From Nocardioides sp. AX2bis (GTDB taxonomy: Bacteria; Actinomycetota; Actinomycetes; Propionibacteriales; Nocardioidaceae), in the NCBI RefSeq assembly GCF_902506435.1, contig NZ_LR733215.1, forward strand, positions 1,397,707-1,457,195: 59,489 nt of DNA, given 5' to 3'. Below, piece after piece: positions 11,284 to 19,575 of the stretch. A model generated the notes under the pieces. It worked only from the letters and a program-made list of their open reading frames with translations. It did no database searches and was not told the origin of the DNA. The position numbers and the translations under genes are program-made. Position 1 is the stretch's first letter, and each line of letters starts with the position of its first letter.

Positions 11284-12000
11284 ATGACCCCCGCGACCAG
11301 TGCGAGCGCCGCGACCACCGTGGGCGACGCGATCGACGGAGGGCCGGCCCGGCCCGGCCGGCGCCGCCGCGTCGGCGTCATGGGCGGCACCTTCGACCCG
11401 ATCCACCACGGCCACCTCGTCGCGGCCTCCGAGGTCCAGTCGTCCTACGACCTCGACGAGGTCGTGTTCGTCCCGACCGGCCAGCCCTGGCAGAAGTCGG
11501 GTCGCGAGGTCTCCCCGGCGGAGCACCGCTACCTGATGACGGTGATCGCGACCGCGGCCAACCCCCGCTTCTGGGTGTCCCGGGTCGACGTCGACCGGGG
11601 CGGGCCGACGTACACCGTCGACACCCTGCGCGACCTGCGCGCCGCGATGCCCGACGTCGAGCTCTACTTCATCACCGGCGCCGACGCGCTGGCCGGCATC
11701 TTCGGCTGGCGCGGCCACGAGCAGCTCTTCGACCTCGCGCACTTCGTCGGCTGCACCCGCCCGGGCTACGAGATGGACGACGCCGCGCTGGCGGCGATCC
11801 CCTCGGACCGGGTGGCCATGCTGGAGATCCCCGCCCTGGCCATCTCGTCCACCGACTGCCGTGACCGGCAGCGCGCGGGACAGCCCGTCTGGTACCTCGT
11901 GCCGGACGGTGTGGTGCAGTACATCACCAAGCACGGGCTCTACCCCGACCTCGCACGTCACGACCCACCCACCCTCACCAGCACCTCCGGAGACAGATGA
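11284..12000 (+). CDS. nadD: nicotinate-nucleotide adenylyltransferase
   Basis: Adenylates nicotinate mononucleotide to deamido-NAD in NAD synthesis. The 238-aa protein carries the nucleotidyltransferase motif [18 protein letters not shown] (about residues 31-48) and the C-terminal ISSTDCRDR, close to the ISSTxIR motif. Residues 1-28 are an Ala/Thr/Gly-rich extension before the conserved core; an internal ATG (about residue 33) would cut the first beta strand, so the ATG 5 nt after the previous stop is preferred. Its stop overlaps the rsfS start (ATGA). Confidence 0.95.
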   Translation: MTPATSASAATTVGDAIDGGPARPGRRRRVGVMGGTFDPIHHGHLVAASEVQSSYDLDEVVFVPTGQPWQKSGREVSPAEHRYLMTVIATAANPRFWVSRVDVDRGGPTYTVDTLRDLRAAMPDVELYFITGADALAGIFGWRGHEQLFDLAHFVGCTRPGYEMDDAALAAIPSDRVAMLEIPALAISSTDCRDRQRAGQPVWYLVPDGVVQYITKHGLYPDLARHDPPTLTSTSGDR

Positions 12001-12374
12001 CCGCCACCGACCACGCCGTCGAGCTGACCCACGTCGCGGCCCGCGCCGCGGGTGACAAGCTCGCCCACCAGATCGTCGCCTTCGACGTCAGCGACCAGCT
12101 CGCGATCACCGACGTCTTCGTCATCGCCAGCGCGCCCAGCGACCGCCAGGTCAAGGCCGTCGTCGACGAGGTCCAGGCCAAGCTCCGCGAGGCCGGCGCC
12201 AAGCCGCTGCGTCGCGAGGGCGAGCGCCAGGGCCGGTGGGTGCTGCTCGACTACGGCGAGATCGTCGTCCACGTGCAGCACGAGGAGGAGCGCGAGTTCT
12301 ACGCCCTCGAGCGGCTGTGGCGCGACTGCCCCCTGATCGAGCTCCCGGTGGACGTCGACGGCGGGGCCCGGTGA
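11997..12374 (+). CDS. rsfS: ribosomal silencing factor RsfS (Iojap family)
   Basis: Binds ribosomal protein uL14 and blocks subunit joining under starvation. The 125-aa protein has the Iojap core: [39 protein letters not shown] and [30 protein letters not shown]. It overlaps nadD upstream (ATGA) and the phosphatase downstream (GTGA), so the three are translationally coupled. Confidence 0.96.
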   Translation: MTATDHAVELTHVAARAAGDKLAHQIVAFDVSDQLAITDVFVIASAPSDRQVKAVVDEVQAKLREAGAKPLRREGERQGRWVLLDYGEIVVHVQHEEEREFYALERLWRDCPLIELPVDVDGGAR

Positions 12375-13003
12375 GCGAGCCCCGCTCGCTCGTCCTGCTC
12401 CGCCACGGCCGCACCGCGCACAACGCCGCCAGCCGCATCCAGGGCCAGGTCGACGTCGACCTCGACGACACCGGGCACGACCAGGCCGCCCGGGCGGCCG
12501 TGGCCGTCGCCGCCCTCGAGCCGGACGTGCTGTGGTGCTCCGACCTCGGCCGCACCCGCTCCACGGCGGCCTACGTCGCCAAGGAGACCGGCCTCGAGCC
12601 GACCTACGACGCCCGGCTGCGCGAGTTCTTCCTCGGCGAGCGCGAGGGTCTGACCCACGCCGAGTTCGCCGAGCTGGCGCCCGAGGAGTTCGCCCGGTTC
12701 CGGCTCGGCGACTTCGACGCGGTCGCCGGGGGAGAGGCGACCGCTGCGGTCGCCTCCCGGATGAGCGACGTCCTCAGCGAGCTCCTCGCCGCCACCCCGG
12801 CCGGCGGCACCGCGGTCGCGGTCTCCCACGGCGCCGCCATCCGTACGGCGGTCACCGCCCTCCTGGGCTGGCCCCTCTCCGCGCTCTCGGCCCTGCACGG
12901 CCTCGACAACTGCGGCTGGGTCGTCCTCGACGAGCACAAGGTCGACCCCGACGGCCCCGGCACGCTGCGCCTGCGCGCCTACAACCGCACCGCCGACGCC
13001 TGA
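12371..13003 (+). CDS. histidine phosphatase (phosphoglycerate mutase-like)
   Basis: 210-aa member of the RHG-motif superfamily; the phospho-accepting His is in VLLRHGRTAHN (about residues 9-19) and the second catalytic His in AVSHGAAIRT (about 156). FFLGEREGLTHAEF carries the conserved Glu region. The GTG start overlaps the rsfS stop (GTGA). In actinobacteria the gene after rsfS is usually this type of phosphatase, of uncertain substrate (broad phosphatase or phosphoglycerate mutase-like). Confidence 0.9.
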   Translation: MSEPRSLVLLRHGRTAHNAASRIQGQVDVDLDDTGHDQAARAAVAVAALEPDVLWCSDLGRTRSTAAYVAKETGLEPTYDARLREFFLGEREGLTHAEFAELAPEEFARFRLGDFDAVAGGEATAAVASRMSDVLSELLAATPAGGTAVAVSHGAAIRTAVTALLGWPLSALSALHGLDNCGWVVLDEHKVDPDGPGTLRLRAYNRTADA

Positions 13004-13037
13004 CCCGCCCCGGCCACCCCGGTGGTCGCGAGCACCC

Positions 13038-13276
13038 GGTGGTCGAGGAGCGAGCGCCAGCCACGGTGGTCGAGGAGCGAGCGCCAGCCACGGTGGTCGA
13101 GGAGCGAGCGCAGCGAGCGTCACGAGACCAAGCCCGGTGGTCGAGGAGCGAGCGCAGCGAGCGTCACGAGACCCGCGCAGCACCACGGTGGTCGAGGAGC
13201 GAGCGCCAGCGAGCGTCACGAGACTCGCGCAGCACCACGGTGGTCGAGGAGCGAGCGCAGCGAGCGTCACGAGACC
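13038..13276 (+). repeat. array of six copies of a 38-bp interspersed repeat (forward)
   Basis: The unit starts GGTGGTCGAGGAGCGAGCGC and ends AGCGAGCGTCACGAGACC. Full copies start at 13092, 13136 and 13239, with a 39-bp variant at 13187; partial copies start at 13038 and 13065. Internally it holds the direct repeat AGCGAGCG. Linkers are short and unequal, so this is not CRISPR. It fills most of the 331-base gap between the phosphatase and the HNH gene; open frames across it are repeat translation, not genes. The same unit occurs in opposite orientation at 15079-15221 and again at 53271-53366. Confidence 0.85.
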
Positions 13277-13305
13277 CCTCCACAGGGACGTAGGTCCACT
13301 GATGA

Positions 13306-13321
13306 TCGAACACCTGTTCGA
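13306..13321. promoter_or_regulatory. LexA/SOS box
   Basis: TCGAACACCTGTTCGA matches the mycobacterial-type SOS box TCGAAC-N4-GTTCGA with both arms perfect. It ends 1 nt before the -10 hexamer of the HNH gene, so bound LexA would cover the promoter. Confidence 0.85.
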
Positions 13322-13322
13322 C

Positions 13323-13328
13323 TATACT
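13323..13328 (+). promoter_or_regulatory. -10 element of the HNH gene (leaderless)
   Basis: TATACT, close to the ideal sigma-A -10, ends 6 nt before the ATG. No Shine-Dalgarno is present, so the mRNA is probably leaderless. Confidence 0.75.
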
Positions 13329-13334
13329 AGATCC

Positions 13335-14885
13335 ATGAACACCACCCCAGACCACAGCACCGGGCCCGACCCGATGCTCGACGTCCAGGTGGAAGCCGTC
13401 ATGTCCCCCGACCCCTCGTTCTTCGACTGGGTCCACGAGCTCGACAACCGCCGCGAAGCCACCCGGGCCGCCCTGCTGGCCGAGGTCAAGAACGCGAAGG
13501 CGGTCCGCGCCGCGGCCGAGGTCGCCGTCCTGCAGTCGATCGTGGAGTGGTGCGTCGCGAACGAAGCACTGCGCGACGACGAGGCGATGTGGATCGCCGG
13601 GTACGGCGACCACGGCCTGTCCCTTGGTGGTGTCGGGTGTCCGTTGGTGCGTGAGTCCGCGGTCATCGAGATCTCCGCAGCACTGGAGGTCTCGACCAGG
13701 TCCGGTGCCGACCAGATCGCGATCACGTTGGAGCTGCGCTACCGCCTCCCCCTGTTGTGGGAACGCGTCGTGTCCGGTGCGTGCCCGGTCTGGCGGGCCC
13801 GGCTCGTCGCAGAGAAGACCATGGCCCTGTGCGAGGACGGCGCAGCCGAGGTCGACCGGCTCGTCGCACCGTTCGCCCACTCCATCTCCTATGCCCAGCT
13901 GTGCCGCCTGACCGACGAGGCGCTCCTGCGGTGGGACCCCGCCGCGGCGGAGGAGAAGCGGAAGGCTGCCGCCGACGGCAGGTACTGCCGCATCGGCCTC
14001 TCGCAGCATGTCGACGGCACCGTGCAGCTCGACGCCGGCCTCGACCTCGCCGACGCCATGGCCCTCGAAGCAGCGGTCCGGGACCGGGCGAAGGCCTACG
14101 CCGAGGACGGATCGACTGAGTCCCTCGACGTCCGCCGCTCCCAGGCCCTGGGCTCCCTGGCCCTCGGCGAGCAGACCCTGCCCACCGACAACACCGACAC
14201 CGGGAAGACACCTACGGCGCCGGCGGGGCCGGTGGGGCCGGCCCTGGTGTTGTTCGCCCACATCCCCGGTGGGGTGTTCAACCCGTTCTTCCAGGCGGGC
14301 GCCGGCTCCGTCAATGACGCCCTGGTGTCGCGGTTGGACAACCGGCACCCCGCCAAGGGCCCGATCACCACCGCGCAGGTCCGCGAGTGGGCGCGGACCG
14401 CGGCGAGCATCACGATCCGGCCGGTCCTGGACCTGGCCGAGACGATCCACTGCGACTCCTACGAGTGCTCCGACCGCCTCAAGGAACAGACCCAGCTGCG
14501 CGACCTCACATGCGTCTTCCCGTGGTGCACCAACCCGGCGGTCTTCACCGACATGGAACACGTGATCCCGTACCCCGAGGGCCCGACCGAGACCGGGAAC
14601 GTCGCCCCCGCCTGCCGGCAGCACCACAGGGCGAAGACGCACATGGGCTGGGACTACGACGTCCTCGGCCCCGGGCTCTACCTCTGGCGAAGTCCCCAGG
14701 GCGAGCGGTACCTGAGATCGCACGCCGGGACGCACCCCATCGACCAGCTCCCACCCGGTCCACCACCCGACCCGCTGCCCGAGGAACCGGACACCACCCC
14801 GTACCCGGACCCGTCACCTTCGGCTGCAGACGAACCCGGCGGTGCCGCCGAGTCACCACCCCGCAACGAAACCCCACCGTTCTGA
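13335..14885 (+). CDS. DUF222/HNH endonuclease (13E12 repeat family)
   Basis: 516-aa protein with an N-terminal DUF222 region (about 25-330) and a C-terminal HNH nuclease domain (about 390-440). The HNH part shows CVFPWCTN, then DMEHVIPYPEGPTETGN and CRQHHRAKTHMGW, giving the metal/catalytic His pair and the Cys pairs of this class. The C-terminus is a Pro/Asp/Glu-rich tail. The family is multi-copy in actinobacteria and includes the mycobacterial 13E12 repeat genes. The ATG fits the -10 spacing; longer frames upstream read through repeats. A LexA box covers the promoter, predicting induction by DNA damage. Inverted arrays of a 38-bp repeat flank the gene. Biological role unproven. Confidence 0.9.
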   Translation: MNTTPDHSTGPDPMLDVQVEAVMSPDPSFFDWVHELDNRREATRAALLAEVKNAKAVRAAAEVAVLQSIVEWCVANEALRDDEAMWIAGYGDHGLSLGGVGCPLVRESAVIEISAALEVSTRSGADQIAITLELRYRLPLLWERVVSGACPVWRARLVAEKTMALCEDGAAEVDRLVAPFAHSISYAQLCRLTDEALLRWDPAAAEEKRKAAADGRYCRIGLSQHVDGTVQLDAGLDLADAMALEAAVRDRAKAYAEDGSTESLDVRRSQALGSLALGEQTLPTDNTDTGKTPTAPAGPVGPALVLFAHIPGGVFNPFFQAGAGSVNDALVSRLDNRHPAKGPITTAQVREWARTAASITIRPVLDLAETIHCDSYECSDRLKEQTQLRDLTCVFPWCTNPAVFTDMEHVIPYPEGPTETGNVAPACRQHHRAKTHMGWDYDVLGPGLYLWRSPQGERYLRSHAGTHPIDQLPPGPPPDPLPEEPDTTPYPDPSPSAADEPGGAAESPPRNETPPF

Positions 14886-14994
14886 CCCACAGCCGCTACC
14901 CGCAGCAGCAGCAGCCGTACCGCCGGACCGGGCACGCCCCACCGGCGGTACCGGCACGCCCGGGCCTTCCCCCGGGCACACGGCGACTCTCGAC

Positions 14995-15031
14995 TCGCGA
15001 TCTGGTGCCACCCGGTGACACCAGATCGCGA
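14995..15031. terminator. 13-bp perfect hairpin downstream of the HNH gene
   Basis: TCGCGATCTGGTG and its exact reverse complement flank an 11-nt loop that itself contains CACC-C-GGTG. It lies 110 nt after the HNH stop. Probable terminator, though it could be an element end since it sits just inside the right-hand repeat array. Confidence 0.6.
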
Positions 15032-15078
15032 CCCGACCGGACCCGCCGGCCCGGCCCACGGGCCGACTCACCGCGACT

Positions 15079-15221
15079 GGTCTCGTGACGCTCGCTGGCG
15101 CTCGCTCCTCGACCACCGGGGCCGCCGCTCGCTACTCGACCACCGGGGCCGCCGCTCGCCCCCTCGACCACCGGGGAGCGGCGTGGTCTCGTGACGCTTG
15201 CTGCGCTCGCTCCTCGACCTC
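15079..15221 (-). repeat. right-hand array of the 38-bp repeat (inverted)
   Basis: Two near-full copies in minus orientation (15079-15117 and 15184-15221) enclose two partial copies ending CTCGACCACC. Their orientation is opposite to the array at 13038-13276, so the HNH gene is bracketed by inverted arrays. The 467-base gap from 14886 to 15352 otherwise holds one hairpin and no gene. Confidence 0.85.
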
Positions 15222-15352
15222 CGGGGGCTGGCGTCCGTTTTGGGGTTCGCAGACGGGCGCGGGACGCCACCCCTCCACCGGGGACCCCCTGATTCGCGTC
15301 TGAGGTGGGGTGCTTGTAATATCTCCCGAGTCGCCAGCACGGCGGCAGGTCT

Positions 15353-15428
15353 GGGGCTGTGGCGCAGCTGGTAGCGCATCTGCATGGCATGCAGAGGGTC
15401 AGGGGTTCGAGTCCCCTCAGCTCCACCA
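15353..15428 (+). tRNA. tRNA-Ala (anticodon GGC)
   Basis: Cloverleaf with acceptor GGGGCTG/CAGCTCC (one G-U pair), anticodon stem TCTGC/GCAGA around loop ATGGCAT (anticodon GGC, reads GCC), T-arm with GGTTCGAGTCC, discriminator A and encoded CCA. A short hairpin terminator follows. Confidence 0.95.
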
Positions 15429-15434
15429 AAGACA

Positions 15435-15474
15435 AACGGCGGTCTACTTGCGGAGACGCAGGTGGACCGCCGTT
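15435..15474 (+). terminator. hairpin after tRNA-Ala
   Basis: 10-bp perfect stem AACGGCGGTC/GACCGCCGTT, with an inner TGCG-GAGA-CGCA helix in the loop, starting 7 nt after the CCA end. Confidence 0.7.
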
Positions 15475-15533
15475 CTGCTTCCCGCGCCAGTCGCGGTCGC
15501 CGTGTGGGCAGTGGCTTCGCCCAGGTTCCTGCC

Positions 15534-15710
15534 ATGAGCGAAGGAGCAGCGAGGTCCCTCTCGACACCGGTCCCGACGGAGGCGGAGTCGCTCCTGTCCG
15601 TGCTCGAAAGGAACCGGCGCGTCTTCGTTTGGAAGACCTTGTGGCAGGACGCTGTCGCGCGTTCCCGCAAGATCGTCGGCGAGGAAGCCCCCGACGACGT
15701 CCGTGTCTAG
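15534..15710 (+). CDS. 58-aa hypothetical protein
   Basis: Small frame starting MSEGAARSLSTPVPTEAESL and containing a probable amphipathic helix (VLERNRRVFVWKTLWQDAVA). No family recognised and no Shine-Dalgarno evident. It follows the tRNA-Ala terminator and its stop overlaps the convergent MMPL stop by 3-4 nt. Codon use is less GC-biased than its neighbours, which may mean it is a remnant or not a gene. Confidence 0.35.
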   Translation: MSEGAARSLSTPVPTEAESLLSVLERNRRVFVWKTLWQDAVARSRKIVGEEAPDDVRV

Positions 15711-17854
15711 CGCGCGTGTCCGGCCGGGACGCGCGCCTCGGCCGGTGCGGCGGCGTGGCCCGCGGCGTCGAGACGGCTCGGCCACCAGATCCGTCCGCCG
15801 AGGTCCATGTTGATCGCGGTGACCAGCACGGAGCGCACGACCATGGTGTCCAGCATGACGCCGAGCGCGACGGCGACGCCGAGCTGGGCGAGGAAGACCA
15901 CGGGGATGGTGCCCAGCACCAGGAACGTGGCGGCCAGCACCAGGCCGGCGCTGGTGATCACCCCACCGGTGGAGGTCAGCGCCACCAGGGCGCCCGTACG
16001 GGTGCCGGAGTGCCTCGTCTCCTCGCGGACCCGGGTCATCAGGAAGATGTTGTAGTCGATTCCGAGGGCCACCAGGAACACGAACGCGAAGAGGGGGAAG
16101 CCGGGGTCGGACCCGGCGAACCCGAAGACGTACTCGAACAGGACAGCCGAGATCCCGAGGGCGGCCCCGAAGGAGAGCACGACCGTCACGATCAGGATGA
16201 CGGGCGCCAGCACCGAGCGCAGCAGGACCATCAGGATGAGCAGCACCAGCAGCAGGATGACCGGGATGATCACGAGGTTGTCGCGGTTGGCGGCGTCCCG
16301 GGTGTCGAGGAAGAACGCCGAGCTGCCGCCCACCAGCGCGTCGGCGCCGTCGAGGTCGTGCACCGCGTCGCGGACCCGTTCGACGGTGGCGAAGGCCGCG
16401 GTCGAGGCGGGGTCGGAGCCGATGGCGGCCTCGACGAAAGTGACGTCACCGGACGTGACCGCGGGCTTGGGCGGCTCCACGCCCTCGAGACCCGTCAGCG
16501 CCTCGGCGACCGCGGCGTCGGTGCCGGCCCGGGCCACCACCATCACCGTGTTGGACTGGTCGACCAGACCGGCGTCCACCAGGACCTGCTGACCGGTCAC
16601 GGACTGGAACTCCTCGGTGTAGGAGTCCTCGGTCGAGAGCCCGTTCGTGTCGAGGCGGAGCAGACCCAGGCAGGCGATCGCCAGCAGCACGGAGGTGACC
16701 ACCCAGACCTGGCGCGGCCGGGGGGTGATCCAGCGCCCGACCCTGGCCCAGACACCGTTCTGCGTCGGCTCCGCGGAGCCGAACCCGGGTCGGCGCGGCC
16801 AGAAGATCCATCGGCCGGTGATCACCAGGAGGGCGGGCAGCAGGGTGACCATGACGACGAAGGTCACGGTGATGCCGATCGCCGCGACCGGCCCGAGGCC
16901 GGCGGTGGAGTTCATGTCGGCGAACAGCAGGCACAGCATGCCCAGGGCCACGGTCGCGGCACTGGCCAGCAGGGCCGGGGCGGCCCGGTGCAGCGCGAAG
17001 GCCATCGCCTCGTGCCGGTCCGCGTGGCGGCGGAGCTCCTCGCGGTAGCGCGCCACCAGCAGCAGGGCGTAGTCCGTGCCGGCGCCGATCACCAGGATGG
17101 TGAGGATCGCGTACGACTGACCGTTCACGGTGAGGCCGGCGTCCCGGGCGAGGAAGTAGATCAGGGCCTGCGAGACGAACAGCGCCACGATCGCGCTCAG
17201 GATCGGCAGGACCCACAGGATCGGGCTGCGGTAGGTGAGCAGCAGGATCAGGATGACGATGCCCAGGGTCGCAGCGAGCAGGGTGGTGTCGATGCCGCCG
17301 AACGCCTCGGCGGAGTCGGCGGCCTGGCCGCCGGCGCCCGCGACGTAGACCTCCACGCCGTCCAGCGCCGCGATGGACCGCAGCTCGTCGGCGATGCCGG
17401 GCATCTCGTTCCAGCCCTCGGCTCCGAGGTCGAAGGTGACGCTGGTCTGCGCGACCCGACCGTCCTCCGAGACCGCCGGGAAGCCGAGCTGCTCGGCGGT
17501 GGCGGGGCTGACGACGGGAGGGGCGCGGCCCTCGGTGGGCTCGGCGACGCCGTCGATCGTGCCGATCTCCGCCGCCTGGTCCTCGATCGCGGCGAGATCG
17601 GCCTCGGTGAGCCCGGCGGCCCGCTCGTACACCACGACGGTGGGGATGGCGTTCGGGTCCTGGAACGGCGCGAGCCGCTCGAGGGCCCGGGTCGACTCGG
17701 CCGACTCCGGCAGCCACGAGGAGGCCTCGTTGTTCTGGACGTCGGCCAGCTTGGCAGCGAACCCCGCGGACCCGGCCATCACCAGCAGCCACGCCACGAC
17801 GACGAGCCACGAGGTGACCCGTCCGGTCAGGATGCCCGCGAGACCACGGTTCAT
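15707..17854 (-). CDS. MMPL/RND-family membrane transporter
   Basis: 715-aa protein with two MMPL halves. Each has an N-terminal helix, a soluble porter loop and five further helices, about 12 in all. The proton-relay-type motifs GAGTDYALLLVARYREEL (first half) and ALGIDYNIFLMTRVREE (second half) are intact. The family moves lipids or hydrophobic compounds across the inner membrane. ATG 17854 is chosen because MNRGLAGILTGR followed by TM1 is the usual N-terminus; a GTG 36 nt upstream is possible. It lies 43 nt behind the Baeyer-Villiger-type monooxygenase on the same strand, so the two are probably co-transcribed. Substrate unknown. Confidence 0.92.
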   Translation of the reverse strand: MNRGLAGILTGRVTSWLVVVAWLLVMAGSAGFAAKLADVQNNEASSWLPESAESTRALERLAPFQDPNAIPTVVVYERAAGLTEADLAAIEDQAAEIGTIDGVAEPTEGRAPPVVSPATAEQLGFPAVSEDGRVAQTSVTFDLGAEGWNEMPGIADELRSIAALDGVEVYVAGAGGQAADSAEAFGGIDTTLLAATLGIVILILLLTYRSPILWVLPILSAIVALFVSQALIYFLARDAGLTVNGQSYAILTILVIGAGTDYALLLVARYREELRRHADRHEAMAFALHRAAPALLASAATVALGMLCLLFADMNSTAGLGPVAAIGITVTFVVMVTLLPALLVITGRWIFWPRRPGFGSAEPTQNGVWARVGRWITPRPRQVWVVTSVLLAIACLGLLRLDTNGLSTEDSYTEEFQSVTGQQVLVDAGLVDQSNTVMVVARAGTDAAVAEALTGLEGVEPPKPAVTSGDVTFVEAAIGSDPASTAAFATVERVRDAVHDLDGADALVGGSSAFFLDTRDAANRDNLVIIPVILLLVLLILMVLLRSVLAPVILIVTVVLSFGAALGISAVLFEYVFGFAGSDPGFPLFAFVFLVALGIDYNIFLMTRVREETRHSGTRTGALVALTSTGGVITSAGLVLAATFLVLGTIPVVFLAQLGVAVALGVMLDTMVVRSVLVTAINMDLGGRIWWPSRLDAAGHAAAPAEARVPAGHAR

Positions 17855-17897
17855 GACATCCAGTGGAGCAGAACCCCCGGCGGTCCGCACCCGAGTA

Positions 17898-19376
17898 CTA
17901 CGTCCCGGGGGTCCGCGCCGGCTTGAGCTCGTCCCAGTCCACCGAGGTGACCCGCTGCTGGTACTCCGCGACGGTGCCGGGCCAGTTGGTGGTGATCCTG
18001 CTGCCCTCCTTGTACCAGCTGTCGCAGCCCGCCCAGGCGCTGTCGGCGAGCCGGTCCTGGACCTCGGCGTCCCACCCGGTGGCGACCTCGGGTCGCACGT
18101 CGAGCAGCCCCCGGTCGCCGGCGGCGCGGCGGCGGGCGACCTCGGCGGCGACCTCGGCCACGTAGCCGGCCTGCGCCTCCATCATGTTGATGATGGAGCT
18201 GCCGCCGAGGTTCGTGTTCGGTCCGTAGATGAGGAACAGGTGCGGGAATCCGGGCACGCTCAGGCCGCGGTGCGCCCACGCGCCGCCGGCCCAGGTGTCG
18301 TGGTGCAGCCGCCGTCCGTCGACCCCGACGACCTCGATCCCGGCCAGGAAGGAGGTCGCGGCGAAGCCCGTGCCCCAGATCAGCACGTCGGCCTCGTGCA
18401 GGGTCCCGTCCGCGGTACGCACCCCGCCGGCCTCGACCCGGTCGACCGGCGCGGTCACGACGTCGACGTGGTCGCGGTCCAGCGCGGGGTACCAGTCGTT
18501 GGAGAAGAGCAGCCGCTTGCAGCCGATCGGGTAGTCCGGCACCAGCCGACGGCGCAGCCCGGCGTCACGGACCTGACGACGCAGCTGGAGGCGCCAGGCC
18601 GCCCGGACCGCGGCCAGCGTCGGTCGGGAGGTGCGCGCCTGACCGCCGAGGGCCGAGTTGAGCCGCTCGGAGAGCCAGAAGACCGCGCCGCGCTCCACGG
18701 CCAGGGTGCGCGGACGCTGCTCGAACGCGCGGCGGTAGCGCGGGCCGTACTCCTGGTCGGGCTTGGGGACGACGTAGGGCGCGGAGCGCTGGAAGACCGT
18801 CATCGCCGCGACCCGGTCGACGATGCCGGGCACGAACTGGATCGCGCTGGCGCCGGTGCCGACCACGGCCACCCGCTTGCCGGTCAGGTCGACGTCGTGG
18901 CGCCAGTGCGCGGAGTGGAAGGCAGGCCCGGCGAAGTCGTCGGCGCCCTCGACCGGGGGCACCACGGGGTTGGAGAGCTGGCCCACGGCCGAGACCACCA
19001 CGTCGGCGGTGAAGGTGCGCCCGGCGCGGGTCCGCACGGTCCAGGTCCCCGACTCCTCGTCGAGCACGACCTGCACGACGTCCTGACCGGGCACGACCAG
19101 GTCCAGCAGGCCCTCGCGCTCGGCGGCGTCGCGGAGGTAGGCCAGGATCTCGGGCTGCCGGGAGTAGCGCCGGCCCCAGCCGGGGTTGGGCGCCCACGAC
19201 CACGAGTACAGCGGGGACGGCACGTCGCAGGCCGCGTCGGGGTAGGTGTTGTCCCGCCAGACGCCTCCGGCGCTCTCCGCCCGCTCGAGCACCACGACGT
19301 CCTCGACGCCGGCCTCCCGCAACGCACGCGCTGCTCCGAGACCGCCGAACCCTGCCCCCACGATGACTGCCCGCAC
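17898..19376 (-). CDS. Baeyer-Villiger-type flavin monooxygenase
   Basis: 492-aa FAD/NADPH monooxygenase. It shows the N-terminal FAD motif VGAGFGGLGAARAL, then GGVWRDNTYPDAACD. The Baeyer-Villiger fingerprint FxGxxxHxxxW is present as FAGPAFHSAHW, and a second Rossmann motif (VVGTGASAIQFVPGI) serves NADPH. Such enzymes turn ketones into esters or lactones. The start is GTG 19376, giving VRAVIVGAG; it lies 7 nt from a -10-like CAGACT and without a Shine-Dalgarno, so it may be leaderless. Longer frames add an Arg/Pro-rich stretch not seen in the family. Followed by the MMPL gene. Substrate unknown. Confidence 0.9.
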   Translation of the reverse strand: MRAVIVGAGFGGLGAARALREAGVEDVVVLERAESAGGVWRDNTYPDAACDVPSPLYSWSWAPNPGWGRRYSRQPEILAYLRDAAEREGLLDLVVPGQDVVQVVLDEESGTWTVRTRAGRTFTADVVVSAVGQLSNPVVPPVEGADDFAGPAFHSAHWRHDVDLTGKRVAVVGTGASAIQFVPGIVDRVAAMTVFQRSAPYVVPKPDQEYGPRYRRAFEQRPRTLAVERGAVFWLSERLNSALGGQARTSRPTLAAVRAAWRLQLRRQVRDAGLRRRLVPDYPIGCKRLLFSNDWYPALDRDHVDVVTAPVDRVEAGGVRTADGTLHEADVLIWGTGFAATSFLAGIEVVGVDGRRLHHDTWAGGAWAHRGLSVPGFPHLFLIYGPNTNLGGSSIINMMEAQAGYVAEVAAEVARRRAAGDRGLLDVRPEVATGWDAEVQDRLADSAWAGCDSWYKEGSRITTNWPGTVAEYQQRVTSVDWDELKPARTPGT

Positions 19377-19457
19377 GACCCGCAGTCTGGGCGTCCGGGC
19401 TGCGCGCCGTCCACCCGCCCCCCACCGCGGGCGTGCCCCGCGAGGAAGGGGCGACAC

Positions 19458-19479
19458 CTTCACCCCCCGTTCACCCGCC
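19458..19479 (+). promoter_or_regulatory. PHO box upstream of phoX
   Basis: Two adjacent 11-nt direct repeats, CTTCACCCCCC and GTTCACCCGCC, match the Streptomyces-type PhoP site (GTTCACC-N4 units). A -10-like TACGTT follows at 19519-19524. The monooxygenase is divergent, so it could also be affected. Confidence 0.7.
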
Positions 19480-19575
19480 GGCAAGGTCGGGGTCGCCGGC
19501 GGGCCCCGCCCGGCGACCTACGTTGCGGTCGTCCACGCAGAGCCACCGCCCGGTCGACCGGGCAGAGGAGACCAG

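Noticed and set aside
13038..13276. Possible CRISPR array
   Set aside because: Repeats are separated by short, unequal and partly repeated linkers, with no unique spacers and no cas genes.
13022..13330. Open frames upstream of the HNH gene reading SRSERSERHET-like peptides, including a 66-residue N-terminal extension of the HNH protein
   Set aside because: They are translations of the 38-bp repeat. The real start is fixed by the -10 and LexA box at 13306-13335.
13004..15430. Integrated prophage or island at tRNA-Ala
   Set aside because: No integrase, no second copy of the tRNA 3' end was found, and the tRNA lies outside the repeat-bracketed block.
15384..15533. N-terminal extension of the 58-aa frame into the tRNA gene
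   Set aside because: The first codons lie inside tRNA-Ala and its terminator.
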